Of a stretch of DNA of 64,000 nt, positions 22,676 to 30,804 are shown in pieces. The stretch covers positions 25,840-89,839 of the forward strand of contig DATDIL010000035.1 in assembly GCA_036521075.1 (NCBI GenBank). The letters are read 5' to 3'. Origin of the DNA: DAIDKA01 sp036521075 (GTDB lineage Bacteria; Pseudomonadota; Gammaproteobacteria; Steroidobacterales; Steroidobacteraceae). The stretch's first letter is position 1, and each line of letters starts with the position of its first letter. The notes under the pieces are model-generated. The model worked only from the letters and a program-made list of their open reading frames with translations, did no database searches and was not told the origin of the DNA. Both the position numbers and the translations under genes were made by a program.

Positions 22676-23659
22676 TCACGGGTCGGTGGCGTAGTCGAAG
22701 GAGTCAAGATACAGCAGCTGCGCGCGCGCGCCGTGCGCGGGGAAGCTGCCCCGGATGGCCGCGATCATCGCCGGTGGCCCGGCGGCATAGATCGCAAACG
22801 GCGCCAGGTCCGGATGCGCCTCGAGCACCGCCTCATGCACCCAGCCGGTGCATTGTGTATGGACCGTAAGGCGCGCATGCCGGGCCGTCCACTCACGCAA
22901 CAATTGCGCTTCATACAGGCCCGCGGCAGCGCGCGCGCCCCAGTACAGATGCAACGCGCGGCGCGAGTCCTCGAGCAAAGCCTGTCCCAGCATGGCTTTC
23001 ACAGGCGCGAATCCCGTCCCGCCGGCAATGAAAATCGCCGGCTCCGGACCGCTCTCGTAGCGCAACTGCCCCAGTGGGCCTTCGATCTTCAGCAGCGCGC
23101 CCTCGCGCAGGCGGCCGAACAGCGCCGCGCTGAAGGCGCCGCCGGGAACGTGCTGCACATGCAGCTCGAGCTCGCCGCCCGCATTCGGCGCATTGGCCAC
23201 CGAATAGCTGCGCCGCAGGCCGCCCTCGAGCAGCACGTCCAGGTGCTGTCCGGCCTGGAACTGCAGCGCCTCGGTACTGGGCAGGCGCAATACCAGCCGC
23301 ATGACATCGGGACTTAGCCGCACGCTACGGGCGATGCGGGTGGGTAGTGTCCTGATCTCGGCGCTCGCGGGACTTGCCATGAGTCGCGCCTCGACCACCA
23401 GGTCGCTGCGCGCGAGCGCCTGGCACAACAGCACAAAACCCTCACTCCTTTCCTGCGGTGAAAGCCCCGGTGGCGGCCCTTGCGGGTACTCGACCCGTCC
23501 GCTCAACAGCCGCGCGCGGCACGACCCACAGCGGCCCGACCGACAGCTGTGTGGCAGGGGCATCCCGGCCAGCAGGGCCGCGGCGAGCACGGAAACATCC
23601 TCCGCAGCCTTGATGCTGCGCTCGTGCGGAATGATGCGTACGGTGTGATGCAAGGCCAT
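22676..23659 (-). CDS. 2Fe-2S ferredoxin-NAD(P)H reductase (CDP-6-deoxyglucoseen-reductase / phenol hydroxylase reductase type)
   Basis: A 327-residue flavoprotein. The N-terminal plant-type ferredoxin domain (1-90) has cluster ligands C39, C44, C47 and C79. It is followed by an FAD-binding barrel (RSYSVANAP) and an NAD-binding domain (FIAGGTGFAPVKAML, YAAGPPAMI). Members pass electrons from NAD(P)H to an oxygenase or dehydrase, but no such partner is nearby, so its role is open. The XanA/AscD-like copies in Xanthomonads are often stand-alone genes. It starts divergently from dapF, and is upstream of the two-component genes on the same strand, which may be accidental. Confidence 0.88.
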   Translation of the reverse strand: MALHHTVRIIPHERSIKAAEDVSVLAAALLAGMPLPHSCRSGRCGSCRARLLSGRVEYPQGPPPGLSPQERSEGFVLLCQALARSDLVVEARLMASPASAEIRTLPTRIARSVRLSPDVMRLVLRLPSTEALQFQAGQHLDVLLEGGLRRSYSVANAPNAGGELELHVQHVPGGAFSAALFGRLREGALLKIEGPLGQLRYESGPEPAIFIAGGTGFAPVKAMLGQALLEDSRRALHLYWGARAAAGLYEAQLLREWTARHARLTVHTQCTGWVHEAVLEAHPDLAPFAIYAAGPPAMIAAIRGSFPAHGARAQLLYLDSFDYATDP

Positions 23660-23702
23660 TTGTGGCGCAGATTACGCCTAGATTGCGGTATTCTGCTGCG
23701 CA

Positions 23703-24578
23703 ATGCGCGTCAACTTCACGAAAATGCACGGCGTGGGCAATGACTTCATCGTCTTCGACGCGCCGCGCGGCGCGCCGGTCCCGACACCCGCACAGCTGCG
23801 CGCTCTGGCCGACCGACACACCGGCATTGGTTTTGACCAGGCGCTGGTCCTGCATCCGGCACGGCGTGCCGACACGATCGTCTACTACCAGGTCTTCAAC
23901 AGCGACGGCGCGGAGGTCGAGCAATGCGGCAACGGTGCGCGCTGCATCGCCTCGCTCCTGCACCGCCAAGGCCGCGCGCCGGCCGGTGAGTTCGTGATGG
24001 ACAGTGCGGGGGGCCTGGTTCGCGCCCGTCTGCTCAGCGCGGATCGGGTATCGGTTGAAATGGGCGTGCCGTCGTTCGAGCCGGCGAGCCTGCCGTTCAC
24101 TGCACCCGCGCGGCAGGAGCGCTACACGCTCACGGCCGGCAGCGCGACGGTCGAAATCGGCGCGGTCTGTCTGGGCAATCCGCACGCCGTTCTGCAGGTC
24201 GCCGCGGTCGATGCGGCGCCCGTCGCCAGCCTCGGTGCGGCCATCGAAGCTCATCCGCGCTTCCCGCACCGGGTCAACGTCGGCTTCATGGAAGTGATCG
24301 ACCGCGCGCACATCCGGCTGCGCGTCTACGAGCGCGGCGCCGGCGAAACCCTGGCCTGCGGCACTGGCGCGTGCGCGGCCGTGATCGTCGGTCGCGAGCG
24401 CGGCCTGCTTGACCGCCAGGTGCGAGTGCACGTACGCGGCGGCGAGTTGCGCGTAGACTGGGCCGGTCCGGGCGAGCCGGTCTGGTTGACCGGGCCGGCG
24501 CAGGTCGCCTTCGAGGGACATTTCGAATCTTCCGATAATGAACCCGCCATCCAACGCTTGAGGGACGCAGCGAAATGA
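23703..24578 (+). CDS. dapF: Diaminopimelate epimerase
   Basis: Converts LL- to meso-diaminopimelate for lysine and peptidoglycan synthesis. The 291-residue protein has both catalytic cysteines: C75 in VEQCGNGAR and C219 in ETLACGTGAC. The N-terminal MHGVGNDFIVFD motif is typical. E. coli DapF has 274 residues. The stop overlaps the DUF484 start by ATGA. The order dapF-DUF484-xerC is conserved in gammaproteobacteria. Confidence 0.97.
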   Translation: MRVNFTKMHGVGNDFIVFDAPRGAPVPTPAQLRALADRHTGIGFDQALVLHPARRADTIVYYQVFNSDGAEVEQCGNGARCIASLLHRQGRAPAGEFVMDSAGGLVRARLLSADRVSVEMGVPSFEPASLPFTAPARQERYTLTAGSATVEIGAVCLGNPHAVLQVAAVDAAPVASLGAAIEAHPRFPHRVNVGFMEVIDRAHIRLRVYERGAGETLACGTGACAAVIVGRERGLLDRQVRVHVRGGELRVDWAGPGEPVWLTGPAQVAFEGHFESSDNEPAIQRLRDAAK

Positions 24579-25276
24579 GCACAAGAGAGGCTCGGGGAAT
24601 CCCGCCGCAGCACAGCGAAGAAGAGACGGTTGCCCATTACCTGCAACAGAATCCGGAATTCTTCGAGAACCATCTACCCTTGCTGGCGCGACTGCGGCTG
24701 CCCCACGCGCGCGGCGGCTCCACGATTTCGCTGGTGGAACGCCAGGTCGAGGTGCTGCGCGAGCGGCACGCGAGCCTGGAACAAAAACTGGCGGACTTCG
24801 TGACCGTGGCGCGCGCCAATGATGCGGTCGCCGAGAAGCTGCATCGCTTCACCCGGCGGCTGCTGCGTGCACAGACACGGCACAGCGCCATCGAACAGCT
24901 CGAAGCCAGCCTGCGCGAGGACTTCGACTCGTTCCACTCGGTGCTGGTGCTGATCGGGGCACAGGACGAGGCGCTGGTGCCGCAACGGTTCGTGCGCCGC
25001 CTGGCTGCCGACGATGCCAACCTCAAATCCTTCGAGTCCCTGTTCACCAGCGGTAAGCCGCGTTGCGGGCAGGCGCGCGACTCGCAGCGTGACTTCCTGT
25101 TCGCCGCCGACGCGCCGGACATCGGCTCGGTGGCACTGGTGCCGCTCGGCGACCACGGCGCGCTGGGCCTGCTCGCATTGGGCAGCACCGATCGGGATCG
25201 CTTCCATCCGGGCATGAGCACCGATTTCCTGGCGCGCCTGGCCGACCTGATTTCGGATGTTCTGTCCCGCCCCTGA
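24575..25276 (+). CDS. DUF484 family protein (GAF-like)
   Basis: A 233-residue cytoplasmic protein. The first 35 residues (ETVAHYLQQNPEFFENHLPLLARL) are the family hallmark, followed by a short coiled coil and a GAF-like C-terminal domain of about 150 residues (FHSVLVLIG, VALVPLGDHGALGLLALGS). Its function is not established. It is nearly always found between dapF and xerC, and it may be a sensor or an accessory factor for neighbouring genes (inference). Confidence 0.9.
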   Translation: MSTREARGIPPQHSEEETVAHYLQQNPEFFENHLPLLARLRLPHARGGSTISLVERQVEVLRERHASLEQKLADFVTVARANDAVAEKLHRFTRRLLRAQTRHSAIEQLEASLREDFDSFHSVLVLIGAQDEALVPQRFVRRLAADDANLKSFESLFTSGKPRCGQARDSQRDFLFAADAPDIGSVALVPLGDHGALGLLALGSTDRDRFHPGMSTDFLARLADLISDVLSRP

Positions 25277-25294
25277 GAGCGCCGGTGGCCGGTC

Positions 25295-26197
25295 GTGAAC
25301 GCGGAGTCCCGCGCACAGCTGGCACGCTTCCGTGAGTACCTGACCCGGGAACGGCGGCTCTCCGCTCACACCGACAGCAACTACGCGCGTGATCTCAACG
25401 CGCTGGCCAGATTCTGCGGCAAAGAAGGCGTCGCCGAGTGGTCAGCCCTCGAACACGCTCAGGTACGCCTGTTCGCGGCCCGCTGCCACGCCGCGGGTCT
25501 GGGGGCGCGCAGTATTCAGCGGCGCCTGTCGGCGGTGCGCAGCTTCCTGAACTTCCTGATCCGCGAGGGGGTCCTCAAACATAATTGCGCCCTGGACGTG
25601 CGCGCTCCGCAGGGACAAAGGCGCCTGCCGGTCACCCTCGACGCCGATTCGATGGCCCGGCTGCTGGAGATTGCGAGCAACGATCCCCTGGCCATCCGCG
25701 ACCTCGCCCTCATGGAGCTGTTGTATTCCTCGGGGCTGCGGCTGGCCGAGCTGGTGGGCCTGGACCTTCAGGACTTGAACGTGGCGGATCGGACCGTACG
25801 GGTGCTGGGCAAGGGCAGCAAGACACGCGTACTGCCCGTGGGTCGTAAAGCCATGAGCGCACTGGCCAGCTGGCTCAAGGAGCGCGGTGGCCTGCTCAAG
25901 GAGCACACCACGGCTGTCTTCATCGGCGCGAGCGGTCGTCGGCTCGGGCCGCGGGCGATCCAGAAGCGGGTCGAATACTGGGCGGTGCGCCAGGGGCTGC
26001 CCATGCACGTCCACCCGCATCTGTTCCGGCACTCCTTCGCCTCGCATCTGCTTGAATCCAGTGGAGAATTACGTGCAGTCCAGGAACTGCTGGGTCACGC
26101 GGACATCTCGACCACCCAGGTCTACACTCATCTTGATTTCCAGCACCTGGCCCGCATTTACGATGCTACCCATCCCCGGGCGCGCAAAAAGGCGTAA
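25295..26197 (+). CDS. xerC: Tyrosine recombinase XerC
   Basis: Resolves chromosome dimers at dif with XerD. The N-terminal SAM-like core-binding domain (1-95) and catalytic domain carry the Arg in YSSGLRLAELVGL, the lysine-bearing GKGSKTR, the HLFRHSFASHLLESSG motif with His-x-x-Arg, the second His in LLGHADISTTQ, and the nucleophile Y277 in QVYTHLDF. Length is 300, as in E. coli XerC (298). The start codon is GTG at 25295, 18 bases after the DUF484 stop. Alternative XerD is excluded by the neighbourhood, not by sequence. Confidence 0.94.
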   Translation: MNAESRAQLARFREYLTRERRLSAHTDSNYARDLNALARFCGKEGVAEWSALEHAQVRLFAARCHAAGLGARSIQRRLSAVRSFLNFLIREGVLKHNCALDVRAPQGQRRLPVTLDADSMARLLEIASNDPLAIRDLALMELLYSSGLRLAELVGLDLQDLNVADRTVRVLGKGSKTRVLPVGRKAMSALASWLKERGGLLKEHTTAVFIGASGRRLGPRAIQKRVEYWAVRQGLPMHVHPHLFRHSFASHLLESSGELRAVQELLGHADISTTQVYTHLDFQHLARIYDATHPRARKKA

Positions 26198-26208
26198 GGC
26201 CAGCACGC

Positions 26209-26751
26209 ATGAGCAACACTTTCGATCCCCACGGCACAACGATTCTGGCGGTTCGCCGCAACGGCGCGATCGCCATCGGCGGCGACGGCCAGGTCACTCT
26301 GGGCAACACTGTCATGAAGGGCAACGCCCGCAAGGTGCGCCGCCTGTATGGCGACAAGGTGCTCGCCGGATTCGCCGGCGGTACCGCCGATGCCTTCACG
26401 CTGTTCGAGCGTTTCGAGGGCAAGCTCGAGAAGCACGGCAACCTCACGCGCGCCGCCATCGAGCTGGCCAAGGACTGGCGCTCCGACCGCTATCTGCGCC
26501 GCCTCGAAGCGCTGCTGCTCGTGGGCGACAGGGAGAAAATCTTCGTGATCTCCGGCAACGGCGACGTGATCGAGCCTGAATTCGAAGTGGCGGCCATCGG
26601 CTCCGGAGGCTCCTACGCGCTGGCCGCGGCGCGAGCCCTGCTGGAGTCCTCGCAGCTGGATGCACGCAGCATTGTGGAGCGCTCGCTCAACATTGCCGCC
26701 GACATCTGCATCTACACCAACCGCAACCTGCTCATCGATGAGATCAAGTAA
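26209..26751 (+). CDS. hslV: ATP-dependent protease subunit HslV (ClpQ)
   Basis: Proteolytic core of HslUV, related to proteasome beta subunits. The catalytic threonine should be Thr10 in GTTILAVRRNG, since a nine-residue N-terminal extension precedes it; E. coli HslV has just the initiator Met. Similar extensions exist in Xanthomonas HslV. Other conserved parts are GDGQVTLGNTVMKGNARKVRRL, FAGGTADAFTLFE and the C-terminal AIGSGGSYA. It has 180 residues. The hslU ATG follows the stop without any gap, so the pair is cotranslated. Confidence 0.96.
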   Translation: MSNTFDPHGTTILAVRRNGAIAIGGDGQVTLGNTVMKGNARKVRRLYGDKVLAGFAGGTADAFTLFERFEGKLEKHGNLTRAAIELAKDWRSDRYLRRLEALLLVGDREKIFVISGNGDVIEPEFEVAAIGSGGSYALAAARALLESSQLDARSIVERSLNIAADICIYTNRNLLIDEIK

Positions 26752-28167
26752 ATGGCGAACCCAGCGATCGAAAGTGTGGCGCCCGCTGCAACCGGCGCAG
26801 CGGCGGACTCGGCAACGCCGGCCGTAACTGCGCAGGCCATGACACCCCAGGAAATCGTGAAGGAACTGGACAAGCACATCGTCGGCCAGCAGGCCGCGAA
26901 GCGTGCAGTCGCCATCGCGCTGCGCAATCGCTGGCGCCGGATGCAGATTCCCGAACCCATGCGTCACGAGATCACGCCCAAGAACATCCTGATGATCGGA
27001 CCGACGGGTGTCGGCAAGACCGAAATCGCGCGGCGGCTGGCAAAACTTGTCAATGCGCCGTTCGTGAAGGTTGAAGCGACCAAGTTCACCGAGGTCGGCT
27101 ATGTCGGCCGCGACGTCGAGTCGATCGTCAAGGACCTCGCCGATGTCGCCATGAAAATGGCGCGCGAGCAGGAGGTCGGCAAGGTGCGCGCACGCGCCGC
27201 TGATGCCGCCGAGGAGCGCGTGCTGGATGCCTTGCTGCCGAAGGCGCGCGTCATGGGTTTCTCCACCGACGAGCCGCCCCAGCCGCGCGACGCCGAGACC
27301 CGCCAGAAGCTGCGCAAGCGGCTGCGCGAGGGCGACCTGGACGAACGCGAGATCGAGATCGAGCTGCGCGCGCTGCCCGCCGGCGTCGAAATCATGGCGC
27401 CCCCCGGCATGGAGGAGATGCAGCAGCAGCTGCAGTCAATGTTCGCGAACCTCGGTGGTCAGCGTACCCGGCCGCGCAAGGTGAAGGTGAAGGAAGCCGT
27501 GAAGCTGCTGATCGAGGATGAAGCCAGTCGCATGGTCAACGAGGAGGAACTCAAGGTCCGTGCCCTGCACAATGCCGAGCAGAACGGCATCGTGTTCATT
27601 GATGAAATCGACAAGGTCTCCCGGCGTGGTGAAACGATTGGCGCGGACGTCTCACGCGAAGGCGTGCAACGCGATCTGCTGCCGCTGGTCGAGGGTTCGA
27701 CCGTGTCCACCAAGTACGGCCCGCTGAAGACCGATCACGTGCTGTTCATCGCCTCCGGTGCGTTCCATCTGTCCAAGCCTTCGGATCTGATCCCGGAATT
27801 GCAGGGGCGATTGCCGATCCGCGTTGAGCTCAGTTCGCTTACCGTGGAGGACTTCGTGCGCATTCTCACCGAACCGGACGCATCGCTCACGGCGCAGTAT
27901 CGGGCGCTGCTGGGCACCGAGGGGGTGACGGTAAGTTTCGCCGCCGACGGGGTGCGCCGCCTGGCCGAGATCGCGCATCACGTGAATGAACGCACGGAAA
28001 ATATCGGTGCGCGACGGCTGCACACCGTGATGGAAAGACTGTTGGAGAACGTGTCCTACGATGCCACCAGTGCCGAGCGGCGCGAGCTGACAGTCGATGC
28101 CAGCTATGTCGACGGTCACCTCGCAGAACTGGTCAAGGACGAGGATCTGAGCCGCTTCATCCTGTAG
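26752..28167 (+). CDS. hslU: HslU ATPase of the HslUV protease (ClpY)
   Basis: A AAA+ unfoldase that feeds substrates to HslV. Walker A is GPTGVGKTE, Walker B is IVFIDEIDKV, and the N-domain pore motif GYVGRDVES and the C-terminal HVNERTENIGARRLHTVMERLLE are all present. The protein ends in FIL; the last residues insert into HslV pockets (family knowledge). It has 471 residues against 443 in E. coli, with an N-terminal Ala-rich extension of about 27 residues. A hairpin at 28178-28225 follows. Confidence 0.97.
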   Translation: MANPAIESVAPAATGAAADSATPAVTAQAMTPQEIVKELDKHIVGQQAAKRAVAIALRNRWRRMQIPEPMRHEITPKNILMIGPTGVGKTEIARRLAKLVNAPFVKVEATKFTEVGYVGRDVESIVKDLADVAMKMAREQEVGKVRARAADAAEERVLDALLPKARVMGFSTDEPPQPRDAETRQKLRKRLREGDLDEREIEIELRALPAGVEIMAPPGMEEMQQQLQSMFANLGGQRTRPRKVKVKEAVKLLIEDEASRMVNEEELKVRALHNAEQNGIVFIDEIDKVSRRGETIGADVSREGVQRDLLPLVEGSTVSTKYGPLKTDHVLFIASGAFHLSKPSDLIPELQGRLPIRVELSSLTVEDFVRILTEPDASLTAQYRALLGTEGVTVSFAADGVRRLAEIAHHVNERTENIGARRLHTVMERLLENVSYDATSAERRELTVDASYVDGHLAELVKDEDLSRFIL

Positions 28168-28177
28168 CGGACCGTCA

Positions 28178-28225
28178 ATGCCACAAGAATCGGCGGGCGC
28201 GCACCGGCCCGCCCGTTCTTGGCAT
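28178..28225. terminator. Strong hairpin between convergent hslU and sod genes
   Basis: GGCGGGC (28192-28198) pairs with GCCCGCC (28207-28213), and CAAGAA (28184-28189) pairs with TTCTTG (28216-28221); ATGC/GCAT flanks extend it beyond a bulge. There is no clear T tract on either strand, so factor-independent termination is uncertain. It lies exactly between convergent genes, where an mRNA 3' stabiliser or shared terminator would be expected. Confidence 0.45.
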
Positions 28226-28235
28226 GCAGGACAAT

Positions 28236-28865
28236 TCAGGCCACGGCGCCCTTCAAGCTCAGTTTGGCACTCTTTGCCGCCGCATAGCGCTCGCCGATGT
28301 CGGCCCAGTTCCAGATGTTCCACAGCGCATCAAAGAACTTCGCCTTCTCGTTGACGTACTGCAGATAGAACGCGTGCTCCCAGGCATCGACCACCATCAG
28401 CGGCAGCGAGCCCTGGAAGACGCTTTGCTGATGGTCATGCACCGAACCGATGATCAGCTGCTGCGTCAGCGGTTCCAGATACAGCGCCGCCCACCCCGAT
28501 CCCTGGATGGTGGCCGCCGTCTTGTTCAGCTGCAGTTTGAAGGATTCAAAACTGCCGAAGTCATGGTTGATGGCCGTGGCCAGCTCGCCCTTGGGCGTAC
28601 CGCCGCCCTTCGGGCTGAGGTTCTGCCAGAAGATGCTGTGCATGACGTGGCCGGAGATGTGGAACGCCAGCGTGCGCTCGAGCACTCCCGCGCCATCCAG
28701 CGCGCCTTTCGTGCGCGCCTCCGCCAGCTGCTCGAGGGTCTTGTTGGCACCATCCACATAGGCCTTGTGATGCTTGCTGTGATGCAACTCCATGATGCGC
28801 GCGGAGATATGCGGCTCAAGAGCGCCGTAGTCGTAGGCGAGATCGGGCAATACGTAACGGGTCAT
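28236..28865 (-). CDS. sod: Iron/manganese superoxide dismutase
   Basis: Detoxifies superoxide in the cytoplasm. 209 residues. Predicted metal ligands are H28 (ELHHSKHH), the His of VMHSIFW, and the Asp and His of VVDAWEHAFYLQY. Residues that usually separate Fe from Mn enzymes are not the E. coli ones: SGHVMHS and SVHDHQQS. The DHQ pattern occurs in cambialistic and actinobacterial-type enzymes, so metal use cannot be stated. The start codon is ATG at 28865, with CTCC on the plus strand (GGAG on the coding strand) near 28872. It is a single gene between hslU and the DUF3106 operon. Confidence 0.95.
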   Translation of the reverse strand: MTRYVLPDLAYDYGALEPHISARIMELHHSKHHKAYVDGANKTLEQLAEARTKGALDGAGVLERTLAFHISGHVMHSIFWQNLSPKGGGTPKGELATAINHDFGSFESFKLQLNKTAATIQGSGWAALYLEPLTQQLIIGSVHDHQQSVFQGSLPLMVVDAWEHAFYLQYVNEKAKFFDALWNIWNWADIGERYAAAKSAKLSLKGAVA

Positions 28866-28938
28866 GGGGGTCTCCTTGTCAGGCGCCGATGATACGACGC
28901 TGCGAGCCACCCGGTCACCAGCGAATGTCCTACAAACG

Positions 28939-29484
28939 CTAGCGCAGTTTCGGCGCACGCGCGGCCCGCCGTTCGCGTGCGCGCTGGACCATATTCTGCC
29001 GCTGTTGCGGACTGGCGCTCTGCCAGCGCTGGCGCAATTGCTGGCGCTGCTGCTGCGGCAGGCTTTGGAACTTGCGGTAGTTCTCACGTGCTGCCTGCTG
29101 GCGCGCGGGCGGCAATGCGCGAAACTCTTCCCAGCGCTGGCGCAGCAGCTGCCGGCGCTGCGGCGGCAGCTGCTGAAATTGGTTGAAGCGCTGGCGGGCC
29201 GCGGCGCGCTGCTCCTGCGACATACCCAGCCAGCGCTGGCTGCCGCTGGCGAGCGCCTGCTGGCGCTGTGGCGGCAGTTGCTCCCACTGTCCCGAAAGGC
29301 GCGACAACAGACGCTGCTGATCCGGCGACAGCGAATTCCAGGGCACCGCGGCGGCGCCGGGCCGCGGCGCGCTCGCCCCGGCCGCTGCCACCTGTGCGCC
29401 AACCGGCAGGCACACGCCGGCCGACAGCACACCCGTCAGCAGCAGCGCCCCGATCAGGCCTGGCTTAATGCTCAACTTTCGCAC
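28939..29484 (-). CDS. Exported DUF3106 protein
   Basis: A secreted or periplasmic Gln/Arg-rich protein of about 181 residues. A signal peptide (VRKLSIKPGLIGALLLTG...PVGAQ) is followed by the DUF3106 repeats: LSPDQQRLLSRLSGQW, LPPQRQQALASGSQRWLGM, LPPQRRQLLRQRWEEFRALPP and QLRQRWQSASPQQRQ. It is predicted to be helical throughout and strongly basic. Three starts are possible. I use GTG at 29484, with AGGGA upstream and a basic n-region; TTG at 29475 after GAGGG is nearly as good, GTG at 29502 less so. It overlaps the upstream gene and closes the ECF sigma operon. Confidence 0.82.
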   Translation of the reverse strand: MRKLSIKPGLIGALLLTGVLSAGVCLPVGAQVAAAGASAPRPGAAAVPWNSLSPDQQRLLSRLSGQWEQLPPQRQQALASGSQRWLGMSQEQRAAARQRFNQFQQLPPQRRQLLRQRWEEFRALPPARQQAARENYRKFQSLPQQQRQQLRQRWQSASPQQRQNMVQRARERRAARAPKLR

Positions 29485-29758
29485 CCTCTTTCCCTGGGGC
29501 ACTGCTGGCTGGCGGCGCCGGCGCCGGCGCGGACGCCTTCACCACCGGCGCCCGCGTACCCGTACGCGCCAGGTACTGTTTCCATCCCTCGTCATCGGAA
29601 TCCACGGATCCCAAGAATTCGATCAAATCCGCGTCGGCCGGCTCAACCACCTTCGTCGGCGGCGCCGCCCGCACCAGCAAGGGCTGCAATGGCACGCCGA
29701 GCAGCAGCCCGAGGCAAGCCCAAGCACGGACGGGCCGCAGCCCGCCGGGTGCCGTCAT
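29465..29758 (-). CDS. Small exported protein of the ECF sigma operon
   Basis: A 97-residue protein with an N-terminal hydrophobic segment (WACLGLLLGVPLQPLLVRAA, likely signal or anchor). The conserved-looking core ADADLIEFLGSVDSDDEGWKQYLA is followed by a Pro/Ala/Ser/Lys tail. I do not recognise a named family. A segment like DADLIEFLG occurs in small proteins next to DUF3619/DUF3106 in betaproteobacteria. Its start overlaps the DUF3619 stop by one base (TGATG) and its 3' end overlaps the DUF3106 gene, so all four genes form one unit. Confidence 0.75.
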   Translation of the reverse strand: MTAPGGLRPVRAWACLGLLLGVPLQPLLVRAAPPTKVVEPADADLIEFLGSVDSDDEGWKQYLARTGTRAPVVKASAPAPAPPASSAPGKEGAKVEH

Positions 29759-30186
29759 CAGGTTGCCGCCCCGCTGTCACCCTGCGCCGCCGCCCACTCA
29801 TAAAAGGAGCTGTCGTTGTCCTCCATGAGCTTCATGGCATCATCGTCCGTGACCAGGTCCAGCACATCAAACGCACTGGCCGGATTGTCCGTCACCGACG
29901 CGGTCAGTTGGTGGCCCCCGCTCAACATCAAAACCGCCACCAGCGCGGCCACTGCCGCAGCGCCCGTCGCCGGCATCAGCACCTGCCGCGAGCCGCCCGC
30001 AAACAAGCGTCCCAGCCACGACGCGCGACCCGCCGCTGCCACCGCGGCCTGACGTGCCTGATTCAGGCGCGAGCGCGTGCGCGCGTCGATGCGCGAGAGT
30101 CCCTCCTCCAGCACCACCCGCGAACGCACCTCCAGCCCGCTTTGCAGCAGCGTGGTTCGCGTCGGTTCGCCTTCGCCGGCGTTCAT
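29758..30186 (-). CDS. DUF3619 family protein, probable anti-sigma factor
   Basis: A 142-residue protein with one transmembrane segment (about residues 67-87, TGAAAVAALVAVLMLSGG) flanked by an N-terminal cytoplasmic part (LSRIDARTRSRLNQARQAAVAA) and an acidic C-terminal part outside (DVLDLVTDDDAMKLMEDNDSSFYEWAA). This topology and its position just after an ECF sigma gene suggest a membrane anti-sigma factor, but it does not show a ZAS motif (inference). The ATG at 30186 overlaps the sigma stop by four bases. DUF3619 pairs with ECF sigma factors in many betaproteobacteria. Confidence 0.8.
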   Translation of the reverse strand: MNAGEGEPTRTTLLQSGLEVRSRVVLEEGLSRIDARTRSRLNQARQAAVAAAGRASWLGRLFAGGSRQVLMPATGAAAVAALVAVLMLSGGHQLTASVTDNPASAFDVLDLVTDDDAMKLMEDNDSSFYEWAAAQGDSGAAT

Positions 30187-30770
30187 AGTTCGAAGTCTCC
30201 AAGTTTCAGGCGCAGCGCCTGCAGGGCGCGAAAATAGTGTGTCTTGACGCTGCCTTCGGAGCAACCCATCGACTGCGCGGTCTGCGCGACGTCCAGGCCC
30301 TCGAGGTTTCGTAGCAGGAACGCCTGGCGCTGCCGCTGCGGCAAACTGTGCAGGGCGGAATCCAGCGCCGTCATGGCCTCATCGATTTCCAGACGCGCCA
30401 CGGGCGGCAGATCATTGCTCGGCGCCTGCGCGATCGGATCGGCATCCTCATCGTCCTCGTCGCGGCGGAACGGCAGCCAGGCCATCACGCGGCCGCGCAC
30501 GGTGCGCCGGCGCTGCATGTCGCGGATGCGATTTTCCAAAATCCGATAGAAGAGCGGCTTCCATTCCTCGGTCGGCCGATCGGCATAGGCACGTGCAAGC
30601 TGCAGCATGGCGTCCTGCACTGCATCCAGCGCATCGTCCTGGTGCCGCAGGCCGGCCTGCGCGATCTTGTAAGCCTTCAGCTCGACGCTTGCCAGAAACT
30701 GGTTCAGCGCCCGCGATCTGGCCTCGGCAGTGTCGTTCAATAGCGTGTCGCCGCGCGATGTGGCGGGCAT
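30183..30770 (-). CDS. ECF-type RNA polymerase sigma factor
   Basis: Sigma-70 family, with region 2 (ALDAVQDAMLQLARAYADRP, WKPLFYRILENRIRDMQRRR, residues about 40-95) and region 4 (LHSLPQRQRQAFLLRNLEGLDVAQTAQSMGCSEGSVKTHYFRALQALRLKL, 140-190), joined by an acidic linker. I use the ATG at 30770 (195 residues); an ATG at 30806 would add twelve residues and would overlap the divergent priA start. It is the head of a four-gene operon with DUF3619, a small exported protein and DUF3106. Its regulon and signal are unknown. ECF factors usually activate their own operon. Confidence 0.93.
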   Translation of the reverse strand: MPATSRGDTLLNDTAEARSRALNQFLASVELKAYKIAQAGLRHQDDALDAVQDAMLQLARAYADRPTEEWKPLFYRILENRIRDMQRRRTVRGRVMAWLPFRRDEDDEDADPIAQAPSNDLPPVARLEIDEAMTALDSALHSLPQRQRQAFLLRNLEGLDVAQTAQSMGCSEGSVKTHYFRALQALRLKLGDFEL

Positions 30771-30804
30771 GTTATAAGGCGGCGCGAGAGTAGCAAAGGC
30801 ACTC

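Noticed and set aside
28178..28225. Hairpin after hslU as an rRNA-like or mobile-element end
   Set aside because: No target duplication, transposase or element boundary is nearby; a gene-end structure explains it better.
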